From positions 3,038,001 through 3,102,000 of the forward strand of contig NZ_OY781099.1 of the NCBI RefSeq assembly GCF_963676325.1: a DNA stretch of 64,000 nt. The letters run 5' to 3'. Below, piece after piece: positions 42,923 through 51,667 of this stretch. Both the position numbers and the translations under genes were made by a program. A model generated the notes under the pieces. It saw nothing but the letters and a program-made list of their open reading frames with translations, was not told the DNA's origin and ran no database searches. The DNA is from an uncultured Bacteroides sp. (lineage in GTDB: Bacteria; Bacteroidota; Bacteroidia; Bacteroidales; Bacteroidaceae). Every line of letters begins with the position of its first letter. The stretch's first letter is position 1.

Positions 42923-45685
42923 TTATTCTATATCAACAATCGGTCTCTGACCATTCATATCCGCTTTTGCAACTACTGCAGTAATAATTTTATCCTCATC
43001 AGGAAAAAGAGTCACAAAGTTATCACTCCAAAAAACAGGTAACACCTCCTGATGAGTAATAGGATTACGAAGAATCAAATGATTAAAGAACGAAAGTTGC
43101 TTTGTTCTATTATTTAAATTCAGCGTTATTTTATATTCCTTATCTGTTTCTTTAATATCAACATCCTGACTCAATTTTACTTTTGGCAAAACGGTAAGTG
43201 GAGAGAAATCTTCATGCTGAGAGCAATACCAATACAAATTATCTGATATCAGACGTCCGGAATTATCTTTCAACTCAAGCTTAACAAAATAAATTGGAGT
43301 AATATTGTTAATCTTAGGAATAACCTGGTTCTCTTTATAGCTACTGGAATCAACAGAAAGCGTATCAGTAAATGACCATCTTATATTCATCTTGCTATCT
43401 ATGACTTTTGCATTCAAAATTAAACCATGCAGAGATTTATGCGTAGCATTAATAACTGATAATCTGGAACTATTGGCATTCATTTGGATATGAATAGGCT
43501 CCATTGCTTTTTTTGCAAAGAAGTACGATGCATTGGGATTAAGATACCAATCATAGATTTGCCAGCCCACATCGGGCCAACATGAATTCAGCTTCCACAG
43601 CATTACTCCACTTGTAATATCCCACATTCGGTGATTGGCCGCCTCAAACATAGACCGATAACTATCAGCATTCACATATTGAGCTTTTATAACATATTCC
43701 TGCACAGTAGAAGGATTACCATATAATGTACGAATAGCATTATCATAAGATCTGAAACAATAATTCGGCCCATCCCAGGCACCATGTTCAGCCCATATAC
43801 TATCCAAAGGATATATTGGATTCTTCTTGTTTTTCAATGAATCTGAAACTACCGTAGGTATAAACTTACGTAAGCTGCTATAAAGAGGAATTGAAGGAAC
43901 TCCTAATTCATTGCGAAACATCTGCAAATGAACCTCCTCTACTTTATCAAAGTAATATGATGCAGGATTCCAGTTGTAATCCGGAGCCCCATCGTCAGTT
44001 GTGCCTGTTGGTAAATCCGCTTTCATGTATGGAGTTAATTTATCAACATCCCAATCATAACTTGTTGTTGGTATGAATGGACGAGTAGTATCCAATGACT
44101 TAACAACCTTTCTTGTAGAGTTATATAAATCTTCATCAACAATGACCTCATTAGCAGTGAACCATGCTATAACACTCGGACTATTCCGATATCTTTTTAT
44201 AATATCCTTCACCTCTTCAACAGCCAGATTATGGTCTAAAGGATAATGAGCCGTTTCTGTTCCGGGATACATTCTCCAACATTGGAAAAAGACTTCCCAA
44301 TACATCAAACCGTATTTATCGTAACTTTCAATAGTTTCATCTGAAGGAGAAGGTGCATCTTCATTACCAACAATATTCACATTCGCTTCTGCCAATAATC
44401 GTGCCTCGTCAAAAATCCTCTTTCTGTCAGAATTCAACAACACATCTGGTTGCAACCATCCTCCTTTACAAAAAACGCGTTTACCGTTTACATAGAATAT
44501 TCGCCCGAAGTCATCTCCTATTTGTTTTAAATCAGTCTTAATTTCACGAATTCCAAAATTAAGTTCTTTTGTATCCGATACTTTTCCTTCAACCTGAAAA
44601 GTTAGTTTCAAATGGTGAAGATATTGTTCTCCATATCCGTTGGGATACCATAAATAAGGATTTTCTATAGAAAGAACCTGATAGTCTTTAGGGTCAAATT
44701 CAATTTCTTTTGTCTCATCAGGGTTAAGGTATACTTTCTTAGAAATCTTAATAGCAGGCATATATCCTTCCAAATGTTTTGTATAAGAAGGAAAGTCTAT
44801 ATCAGTTAGTAAATCAATCTGTGCAGTCAGTGTTCCTTCTATCTTTTGATTTGAAGTGTTTTTGATTTCTGTTTTTAATTGTATATCCGCTCTGGATGTA
44901 TTATGCATCGGCAAAGTGGTTATCACATATGGATTTTCAATAGCAACATCTCCTGTAGCATCAATAATTACATCCTGATAAATACCCATATTACGATCTC
45001 TTACCACAGGTGCACAGTCCCAGCCACCAGACATCTTCATTGTTTCATCTTTGAAAATATCAGTAGCATGCCCCCGTGTATTTCCAAATACCTCAAATTG
45101 AGTTCCCGGATCAGGAGTTCCCGGGTTGTCTACCTGATAGATTTTAACTGCAATGCAATTCTTTTTATCAGCTTCAGCAAATGGAGTTATATCAAATTTA
45201 AAACGACGAAACATTCCAACTACCTGACTATGGTCAGCAACTAAATGACCATTAACCCAAATATCGGCTCTATAATTTATACCTTTAAAAGTTAGCCAAA
45301 TTTTCTTCCCTTTATATTGTTTAGGAAGTACTACTTCTGTTCTATACCAATAAGGATCTTTCCAGGGATTTTGTCCACCTTTTAAATAACTGTATTTTGA
45401 AAGTCCATGTTTAGAATTAAATGAATCGGAAACATCGGGTATTAAGAAATTATTCATCCCCACTCTTGGGTCCGGATAAACTTCGCTCTTAACAAAAGCA
45501 TTTAGTACAGTTGAAGGTACAGATGTTTTGTACCACTCCTGCTGCTGAAAATCAGTAGAAGAAACATCTTTATCCTTCGTATTAACTTCTATTGAATTTT
45601 TAATATACCAGTTATTCTTAAGCACTATTTGCTGTGCATTAACAACTGAACTGATTAACGTAAAAATTATAATAAGTTTTTTCAT
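42923..45685 (-). CDS. GH2 enzyme of beta-mannosidase / exo-beta-glucosaminidase type
   Basis: This is a 920-residue secreted glycosidase with a signal peptide (LISSVVNAQ). The GH2 order is visible: sugar-binding jelly roll (about 20-245) with WVNGHLV, an Ig-like domain, then a barrel. The acid/base is probably Glu513 (AWFTANEVIV) and the nucleophile probably Glu593 (FRNELGVP). It differs clearly from the GH2 beta-galactosidase at 23703. The sequence is closer in style to beta-mannosidases and CsxA-like glucosaminidases (YWEVFFQCW, WDCAPVVRDRNMGIY). The substrate cannot be fixed from sequence. It lies between the ROK kinase and DUF4434 genes. Confidence 0.83.
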   Translation of the reverse strand: MKKLIIIFTLISSVVNAQQIVLKNNWYIKNSIEVNTKDKDVSSTDFQQQEWYKTSVPSTVLNAFVKSEVYPDPRVGMNNFLIPDVSDSFNSKHGLSKYSYLKGGQNPWKDPYWYRTEVVLPKQYKGKKIWLTFKGINYRADIWVNGHLVADHSQVVGMFRRFKFDITPFAEADKKNCIAVKIYQVDNPGTPDPGTQFEVFGNTRGHATDIFKDETMKMSGGWDCAPVVRDRNMGIYQDVIIDATGDVAIENPYVITTLPMHNTSRADIQLKTEIKNTSNQKIEGTLTAQIDLLTDIDFPSYTKHLEGYMPAIKISKKVYLNPDETKEIEFDPKDYQVLSIENPYLWYPNGYGEQYLHHLKLTFQVEGKVSDTKELNFGIREIKTDLKQIGDDFGRIFYVNGKRVFCKGGWLQPDVLLNSDRKRIFDEARLLAEANVNIVGNEDAPSPSDETIESYDKYGLMYWEVFFQCWRMYPGTETAHYPLDHNLAVEEVKDIIKRYRNSPSVIAWFTANEVIVDEDLYNSTRKVVKSLDTTRPFIPTTSYDWDVDKLTPYMKADLPTGTTDDGAPDYNWNPASYYFDKVEEVHLQMFRNELGVPSIPLYSSLRKFIPTVVSDSLKNKKNPIYPLDSIWAEHGAWDGPNYCFRSYDNAIRTLYGNPSTVQEYVIKAQYVNADSYRSMFEAANHRMWDITSGVMLWKLNSCWPDVGWQIYDWYLNPNASYFFAKKAMEPIHIQMNANSSRLSVINATHKSLHGLILNAKVIDSKMNIRWSFTDTLSVDSSSYKENQVIPKINNITPIYFVKLELKDNSGRLISDNLYWYCSQHEDFSPLTVLPKVKLSQDVDIKETDKEYKITLNLNNRTKQLSFFNHLILRNPITHQEVLPVFWSDNFVTLFPDEDKIITAVVAKADMNGQRPIVDIE

Positions 45686-45713
45686 AGATTAATAGCCATT
45701 ATTAATGGGTGTT

Positions 45714-46604
45714 TTAAGAAAAGACTAATGCGGCGGCTCCTGCAAACCCGGCATTATCTCCTAACTGAGCTTTTGCAATGCGAATAGTTTCTGCAGGAAC
45801 AGGACATATGTGTTTACGCAACATTTTTTCTACAGAAGAAAGGAATAAATCCATTGAATTAGCAATGGAACCTCCAAGGACTATCACATCGGGATCAATA
45901 AGATTTACAGACCATGCAAGTGCATAAGCAAGAGCTTTGCTAAACTCATTCCATGTTTTTATAGCTATCTCATCACCTTTCCTTGCAAAATCGGCAACTT
46001 CAATAGCCGAACAATCTTTCCCTGATCTCTTTTTAAAGATACGGTTAATAGCATTGCCTGATACATAATCTTCAATAATTCCTTTTTTATAGGGTGAGAT
46101 CCAGATTTCACCTGCTGTTTCTGTAGCTCCTATCCATATTTCATTTTGTTTAATGATAGCACATCCAAATCCTGTACCCAAAGTTACACCAAGCACACAA
46201 TCAAAACCTTTACCTGCTCCCCAAAGAGATTCTCCTAAGATCATTGCATTTGCATCGTTGTTCATAAACACGGGTATTTTGAAGTGTTCTTTTATCGTTT
46301 CTCTTAAAGGATAAAAATCCATAGTTGGAAGATTAGGGCACTGCAATATTTTTCCATTCTTAATATCTAAAGGACCGGTAACACCCATTCCAATACCCTG
46401 AATATCAATATTTTCACATTGGGCTATATGAAGAAAATGATTTATAGACTCAATAATTCGGCCAACTATCGCTTCTTTCTGTTCACTAGCTCCTGTTGGG
46501 ATTGTGATAGATTCTCCAATTATTTGACCGTCAGAGCGAACCAATCCTGTTTTAATTTTGGTTCCACCAATATCTACTCCAATAGCTACTTTATTGTTTT
46601 TCAT
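45714..46604 (-). CDS. ROK-family sugar kinase
   Basis: This cytoplasmic kinase would phosphorylate a hexose or acetamido-hexose. The 296-residue protein has the ATP site VDIGGTKIKTG, then GVTGPLD, MNNDANAMILGE and GVTLGTGFGCAI. The zinc-binding CxCGxxGC motif of many ROK proteins is absent: the region after TAGE reads IWISPYKKGIIEDY. The DNA-binding N-terminus of ROK repressors is also absent, so it is a kinase. With the SIS and 2-epimerase genes it suggests amino-sugar catabolism. Confidence 0.87.
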   Translation of the reverse strand: MKNNKVAIGVDIGGTKIKTGLVRSDGQIIGESITIPTGASEQKEAIVGRIIESINHFLHIAQCENIDIQGIGMGVTGPLDIKNGKILQCPNLPTMDFYPLRETIKEHFKIPVFMNNDANAMILGESLWGAGKGFDCVLGVTLGTGFGCAIIKQNEIWIGATETAGEIWISPYKKGIIEDYVSGNAINRIFKKRSGKDCSAIEVADFARKGDEIAIKTWNEFSKALAYALAWSVNLIDPDVIVLGGSIANSMDLFLSSVEKMLRKHICPVPAETIRIAKAQLGDNAGFAGAAALVFS

Positions 46605-46671
46605 TTTACCGATCTATTTTAGTATTACAAACTAGGTTCTAATTCCAATATTTTAATGTCTGGATTCATAT

Positions 46672-47883
46672 TCATTTAGTTCCATTTACATTACCCTTAC
46701 CAAAAACAGACAAACCAAACACATATAAAAAAGCCAGAACATTAAAAATCATTGCTGTTCTTAAATCAGATATATCTCCAATAAATCCTACTAAAAGACC
46801 TCCTAATCCACCTCCAACAACAGCAGTACACAATATTCCGGAAATTGTTCCATGATATTTATCAAAGCTTTGAATAGCTCCACTAAAAATAGAGGTAAAC
46901 AGAACTGAGGTAAAATAGCCAACCAAAGCAAACATAGCAAGAGAAATTATTTTCGGTGCAAAGATGGCTATCAAAATTGCAATGCATGTTCCTGCACTAT
47001 GAACAATAAAAATAGTCCGGGGACGATAGAACTTCATTAAAAAGCCCATAACCAATCGTCCTAATGCCTGGAATAGCCAAAACAATGCAACAATCAAGGC
47101 ACCAATAGATGGGAAAGCCGTTCGCCAGAAAGAATTCGTTTGCCAAAAACTGCAATTAGCCTCTACATGATGTACTTTAGACAAAAAAACAATGATATAT
47201 GACGATGTACCAACTTCTGCTGCAACATATAAAAGTATACCCAATGCATAAGTTATAATAATGGGATTTTTTAAGAGAAATGTAATTGTATGTAGCTCTA
47301 TTTTTTCCTCATCCAATATCTTAACCGCTGGGAATTTAACAAAGGTCAGTGCACCTAGAAGTGCTAAATTGATAAATCCAAAGAGCAAGTAAACAATCCT
47401 CCATGAAAAGCCATGATCTTGAAATATTGGAACCAATATAGGGCTAAATGCATACCCTAAAGCTCCTATTCCGATAATAATAGTTAGATTTGCTGTATAT
47501 CTCTTTGGGGCATCTAATTCACGTATAAAAGGATTCCCAGCTGTTTGAATAGCTGTAACACCAATCCCAATAAAAAAAATCATAAGAATAACCACAATAT
47601 AATTATTGCACAGATATAACAGGAAACACCCCAAAGTAAGAAGAATCATTCCTATGAACAAAACTAATCTGGCACTAATCTTATCCATCAATAGCCCAAA
47701 GGGGATTGAGAAAAGTCCATATGCCAGATAAAAAGCAAAAGGCAAAAAAGCTGCAACCTGCAAAGAGACATGATACTGAGTTTGAAACTTATCTATTATT
47801 ACGCCAATTACTGAAGTAACTAATCCAAAAGCAACATAGATTAATGATATAAGAAATAATAATAACGTATATTTTTTCCCCAT
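46672..47883 (-). CDS. MFS sugar permease (PUL2)
   Basis: The 403-residue protein has about 12 membrane segments. Features are the N-terminal helix LLLFLISLIYVAFGLVTSVIG, the loop FGLLMDKISARLVL after helix 2, and a TAGNPFIREL segment that recalls the FucP/GluP and NanT-like groups. It should import a mono- or disaccharide released by PUL2 enzymes. It lies between ROK kinase and SIS genes. Confidence 0.83.
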   Translation of the reverse strand: MGKKYTLLLFLISLIYVAFGLVTSVIGVIIDKFQTQYHVSLQVAAFLPFAFYLAYGLFSIPFGLLMDKISARLVLFIGMILLTLGCFLLYLCNNYIVVILMIFFIGIGVTAIQTAGNPFIRELDAPKRYTANLTIIIGIGALGYAFSPILVPIFQDHGFSWRIVYLLFGFINLALLGALTFVKFPAVKILDEEKIELHTITFLLKNPIIITYALGILLYVAAEVGTSSYIIVFLSKVHHVEANCSFWQTNSFWRTAFPSIGALIVALFWLFQALGRLVMGFLMKFYRPRTIFIVHSAGTCIAILIAIFAPKIISLAMFALVGYFTSVLFTSIFSGAIQSFDKYHGTISGILCTAVVGGGLGGLLVGFIGDISDLRTAMIFNVLAFLYVFGLSVFGKGNVNGTK

Positions 47884-47955
47884 TCTGACTATGATTAAAA
47901 GAAACTCTCTTTATTAAAACGATCAGCAAACACTGAATCAACTTCTGATAATAGG

Positions 47956-49008
47956 TTATTCTACAGCTGTAACTTTTGCTCCGCGAGTAAACACTCCTGG
48001 TATCGTACTATTTTCTATAGCCCATTGATTAACAATTAATTGTAATGGAACAACAGCTGGTATGGCGAATAAATCGCTTTCTAAAAGAGGAATTGTTATA
48101 TTAAAAATATTCCTATCGTTAAATATTGAAGTTTTATTGGTTATAAAAATAACTTTCCCTCCATATTTTGAAATATCTTTTGCCATAGATACAGATTGAG
48201 TGTATGTTCCACCAGATGGAGCAAAAACGATAGCTTTAAATCCTTCTTTGACCATTTCCATCGGACCATGTCGGAATTCACCTCCTAATGTCCCCGAAGA
48301 AGGAGTACCTGTTGCTTCCATAAACATCAAAGCACTTTGTTTTACCGTTGCATAAACTGGTCCTCTTCCTATCAACTGAATAAATGGAGTATGAGCAAGC
48401 AATGCCATAGAATCAGGCAACCATTGGTCACTATGATTAATCAGATAATCAACCACATATATCATTTTTTCAATTTTAGGAACTACTTTATCATTAAATT
48501 TACCAACTAAAGCTAACGATAAAATATATACAACCAAGTAGCTGGAAACAAAAGTTTTTGTTGATGTCATCTCTTCTCTGCCTGCTTTGCTCAAAAGAGA
48601 AATTTTTGTATGTTTTGCTAAAAAGCTTTTCTCTTCATTACATACAGAGATTATTGTTACATCCTTTGAGAGCTTCTGAATAAGGTTTACTATCTCAAAA
48701 CTTTCTCCTGATTGTGAAATACAAACCAACAAGCTTTTACTGTTAAGCAATGAAAACTGATAATGTAATAATTCCCCTGCATTAATTGCAAATGAAGTTA
48801 TGTCATGCTTATTAAACAAACAAGTAGCAGCATAGGAAATAAAATAAGAACTTCCCATCCCAGTAAAAATAATTTTATCATATTTGCCTGTGTTCCAAAG
48901 ATCAACAACACTTCTCAACTTTTCAACCCCATCACCTTGTAGATAATAATGCAAAGTATCTCTCAATGCAGCTGGTTGTTCTCTTATTTCTTTTAGAAAT
49001 TCGCTCAT
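47956..49008 (-). CDS. SIS-domain sugar isomerase/deaminase, GlmS-like
   Basis: This 350-residue cytoplasmic protein has two SIS domains (about 20-165 and 190-345). Features are FTGMGSSYFISYAA, VCISQSGESFEIV, STKTFVSSYL and LGGEFRHGPMEMV. Together they match the isomerase half of glucosamine-6-phosphate synthase without the glutaminase domain. Relatives (AgaS, FrlB-like) deaminate or isomerise amino-sugar phosphates. The substrate is unknown; neighbouring kinase and 2-epimerase genes make an amino sugar phosphate plausible. Confidence 0.85.
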   Translation of the reverse strand: MSEFLKEIREQPAALRDTLHYYLQGDGVEKLRSVVDLWNTGKYDKIIFTGMGSSYFISYAATCLFNKHDITSFAINAGELLHYQFSLLNSKSLLVCISQSGESFEIVNLIQKLSKDVTIISVCNEEKSFLAKHTKISLLSKAGREEMTSTKTFVSSYLVVYILSLALVGKFNDKVVPKIEKMIYVVDYLINHSDQWLPDSMALLAHTPFIQLIGRGPVYATVKQSALMFMEATGTPSSGTLGGEFRHGPMEMVKEGFKAIVFAPSGGTYTQSVSMAKDISKYGGKVIFITNKTSIFNDRNIFNITIPLLESDLFAIPAVVPLQLIVNQWAIENSTIPGVFTRGAKVTAVE

Positions 49009-49108
49009 AAATTCAACATTTATAATATATAAAACTAATACCTATTGACGATAAAATATAAACAGTCTGACTAATAATTTTTATTAAAGTAAGCAATCAT
49101 GAACTGTA

Positions 49109-50314
49109 TCATTTATACAACCTCAAGACTAATGATTGATTCTTTTCTAATTTTGATTTCAAAACTTTATTTGTTTTTCCTGTTTCTTTATGGGTATACA
49201 AATTTCTCATTTTATAAACAAACTTATCAGAAAAAGAGATCTCAAGATTGTAAATGCTGTCTTTAATAGTTTGTCCGTTCCAGTCAAAATTTAATTCAGC
49301 AGGATTATCCGAACAATTGAAGAAACAAACAGCCCATTCATTATTAGCTAACGGTTTAACCCATATTTCAATATTATCCTGAATTGTTTTATATTTAAAT
49401 CCTTGAATTCCAAGAGAATCCTGACTTACAGCTATAATATCTTTATTTTTTACAATTTCCAAGGTCTCTTTAGAGATGGTTCTCAGATCATTTCCTAAGA
49501 TTAAAGGAGAATTTAATATTGCCCAAAGTGCAAAATGTGTTTCTTCTTCAAAATGAGTAAGTCCACCATTGCCTATTTCCATCATATCCATATCATTCCA
49601 ATGGCCAGGACCAGCAACTTTTCTAAGTTTTTCCTGATCTCTCAGATTTAATATTTGCATTACTCCATATCTATCTTTAGAGCCATTAAAGCAATTATTT
49701 ATATCACCGGTTGTTCTCCAGCTATGGCCAACTTCTTTAGCCCATTCCCAAGGTTGGTTATCCCCCCATTCACAAATACTAAAATAAACAGGATGTTTTG
49801 CAGCATAAAGTGCATCTCTCATTGTAGTATAGGCTTCTTTTGCATTCATCTGTCCAGCATAGCACCAATCATATTTTAAATAATCAACTCCCCATTCAGC
49901 GAATTTTAAAGCATCCTGAAATTCATGTCCTCTACTTCCAGGATATCCAGCACAGGTTTTATCTCCAACACAACTATATAGCCCAAATTTCAAACCTTTA
50001 GAATGAACATAATCAGCCAATTCTTTTATTCCATTTGGGAATTTTTCAGGATTAGGAACAAAGTTGCCCTGAGCATCACGCTGCATATCCATCCATCCAT
50101 CATCTAATAATATATATTCATAGCCCGCATCTTTTAATCCAAGAGTTACAAATGCATCGGCCATATCTTTTACTAGCTTTTCATCAATTTTTGTTCCGAA
50201 AGCATTCCAACTGTTCCAACCCATTTGCGGCGTTTTACCTAAATTATCAAATTTCTGTGGGAATGCACATATTGATATAAACAAAGCTAAAATTGATAAT
50301 AATACTCTATTCAT
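49109..50314 (-). CDS. GH27 alpha-galactosidase
   Basis: This 401-residue secreted retaining alpha-galactosidase has a signal peptide (ISICAFPQ). Motifs are TPQMGWNSWNAFG, YILLDDGW, nucleophile Asp149 (LKYDWCY) and acid/base Asp241 (GHWNDMDM). The specificity loop reads CEWG with Glu182. In characterised family members Glu at this place accompanies galactose, while N-acetylgalactosaminidases have Ser there; so galactose is the likely substrate. A palindromic hairpin separates it from the surface lipoprotein gene upstream. Confidence 0.92.
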   Translation of the reverse strand: MNRVLLSILALFISICAFPQKFDNLGKTPQMGWNSWNAFGTKIDEKLVKDMADAFVTLGLKDAGYEYILLDDGWMDMQRDAQGNFVPNPEKFPNGIKELADYVHSKGLKFGLYSCVGDKTCAGYPGSRGHEFQDALKFAEWGVDYLKYDWCYAGQMNAKEAYTTMRDALYAAKHPVYFSICEWGDNQPWEWAKEVGHSWRTTGDINNCFNGSKDRYGVMQILNLRDQEKLRKVAGPGHWNDMDMMEIGNGGLTHFEEETHFALWAILNSPLILGNDLRTISKETLEIVKNKDIIAVSQDSLGIQGFKYKTIQDNIEIWVKPLANNEWAVCFFNCSDNPAELNFDWNGQTIKDSIYNLEISFSDKFVYKMRNLYTHKETGKTNKVLKSKLEKNQSLVLRLYK

Positions 50315-50356
50315 TGTTATTTCCTTTATTAATATTCAAATTATACTGTTATACTA

Positions 50357-50386
50357 AAAATAATCCCTTTGCAAAGGGATTATTTT
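50357..50386 (-). terminator. Perfect 30-bp palindrome between PUL2 lipoprotein and GH27 genes
   Basis: The sequence is a perfect palindrome centred on TTTGCAAA, with AAAATAATCCC as its left flank, ending in TTTT on the reverse strand. It is a likely terminator or attenuator inside the operon. Confidence 0.7.
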
Positions 50387-50389
50387 AAA

Positions 50390-50459
50390 GTTGTGCATAT
50401 TGGCATCTTATTTCAATACATAAGCGTCATTAATCTTAGATGTCAATTATATGCACAAC
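50390..50459 (-). promoter_or_regulatory. Long bulged hairpin beside the palindrome
   Basis: GTTGTGCATAT (50390-50400) pairs with ATATGCACAAC (50449-50459), and TGGCATCT (50401-50408) nearly pairs with AGATGTCA (50438-50445), leaving a 29-nt loop. It precedes the terminator-like palindrome in the direction of transcription. The role is unknown: mRNA processing, protection of susCD mRNA or attenuation. Confidence 0.5.
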
Positions 50460-50501
50460 TATTCAAACACAATTAACTACAAATTGAAAACCTCTAATGG
50501 A

Positions 50502-51641
50502 TTACTCCTTCTGATAAATACGGAAATTATCAAAATACATAGCTACTTGCTCAACTGGAGCAAAGTCTTCCACACGAATATTTAAAGAATAACTTGTGTC
50601 AGTTCCAGTATATCCTAGTGGGATTATTTTTTCTAATGGAATATTTACTGTTTGCCATATATTCATATTCTGAACAGTAAATGATTCACCACTCATTGGA
50701 GTAGGAGCTACAGCCCAATAATAGTAAATAAAGAAGTTTGTAGTTTTTATTGGCAAGTTCATATTAAGTTCAAACTTGAGTGTATACTTGTCTGGATGTT
50801 GCACCATATCTAAGGTATAATTTACATCACTTGTGAAAAAATAGAACCAACCTAGTCCACTAGGATAAGTAGCCTGATCTACCTCAAAACGAAGATATTT
50901 ACCTGATGTAGGTTTAGGATTTTTCCATTCTCCAACCCACTGTTGACCAGTTGAACTAGTGTAAGGATAATCAGAATCAAAAGTAGTAATAACATTGTGT
51001 TTATCCTGATAATAACCGGGACATACAGCCTCAGCGTTATACTTCTTATTAATAGCTTTAACCCTTACATTTGGCTGAGCATCCAAAGGAACTTTAGCTG
51101 TAATATAATTATCGGTAGATTTAATTACAGGACTTTCTTTACCTCCAAATGAAACAACAGTATTTGAACTATTTACTTCATAAAGAGACAGGAATTTTCC
51201 ATAGATTTTAATTGTATCTCCAGGTAAAGTATATTCATTAAACATACTAGTCAACTGGAGATTTGGAATATTCACTTTGAAATCAAAAGCAGTTTCTCCA
51301 CCCTGTGTTTTCACAGTAACTTTATTTGTAACTTTAGACGGTAACTTCACAGGCACCTGCACATATAAAACATTATTCTCGTAATAGATATCTTTCAAAT
51401 GTGCAGCTACATCATTAAACATTATTGAGTCTGCTTGCTCAAGGTTATCACCTTTTATTGCTATCCAATCTCCCATACTTCCCCCCGTAATAGACGTTGA
51501 CATATCTTTGATTGTTGTCACTTTGCTAAAATTTGGTGAATCAGGAAAATTGTTATCATCATTTTTGCACGATGTGACCGTGATGGCAAGTAATGCTAAA
51601 AATATTAACATTACATCTTTTTTTATATTTTTCGTTTTCAT
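50502..51641 (-). CDS. IPT/TIG-domain surface glycan-binding lipoprotein (PUL2)
   Basis: The chosen start (51641) gives MKTKNIKKDVMLIFLALLAI and a lipobox VTSC (Cys25); the frame opens earlier, at 51674, inside the SusD end. The 379-residue protein has tandem IPT-like Ig folds (GGSMGDWIAIKGDNLEQAD; PGDTIKIYGKFL) and a C-terminal beta-sandwich (about 200-379) rich in Trp and Tyr. It is a non-catalytic glycan-capture protein by position after SusD and by fold. Confidence 0.83.
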   Translation of the reverse strand: MKTKNIKKDVMLIFLALLAITVTSCKNDDNNFPDSPNFSKVTTIKDMSTSITGGSMGDWIAIKGDNLEQADSIMFNDVAAHLKDIYYENNVLYVQVPVKLPSKVTNKVTVKTQGGETAFDFKVNIPNLQLTSMFNEYTLPGDTIKIYGKFLSLYEVNSSNTVVSFGGKESPVIKSTDNYITAKVPLDAQPNVRVKAINKKYNAEAVCPGYYQDKHNVITTFDSDYPYTSSTGQQWVGEWKNPKPTSGKYLRFEVDQATYPSGLGWFYFFTSDVNYTLDMVQHPDKYTLKFELNMNLPIKTTNFFIYYYWAVAPTPMSGESFTVQNMNIWQTVNIPLEKIIPLGYTGTDTSYSLNIRVEDFAPVEQVAMYFDNFRIYQKE

Positions 51642-51667
51642 ATATAATCTATTTTGAATGTTAATTA

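Noticed and set aside
49109..50314. alpha-N-acetylgalactosaminidase for the GH27 gene
   Set aside because: The specificity loop is CEWG with Glu182, which goes with galactose; the N-acetylgalactosamine type has Ser at that place.
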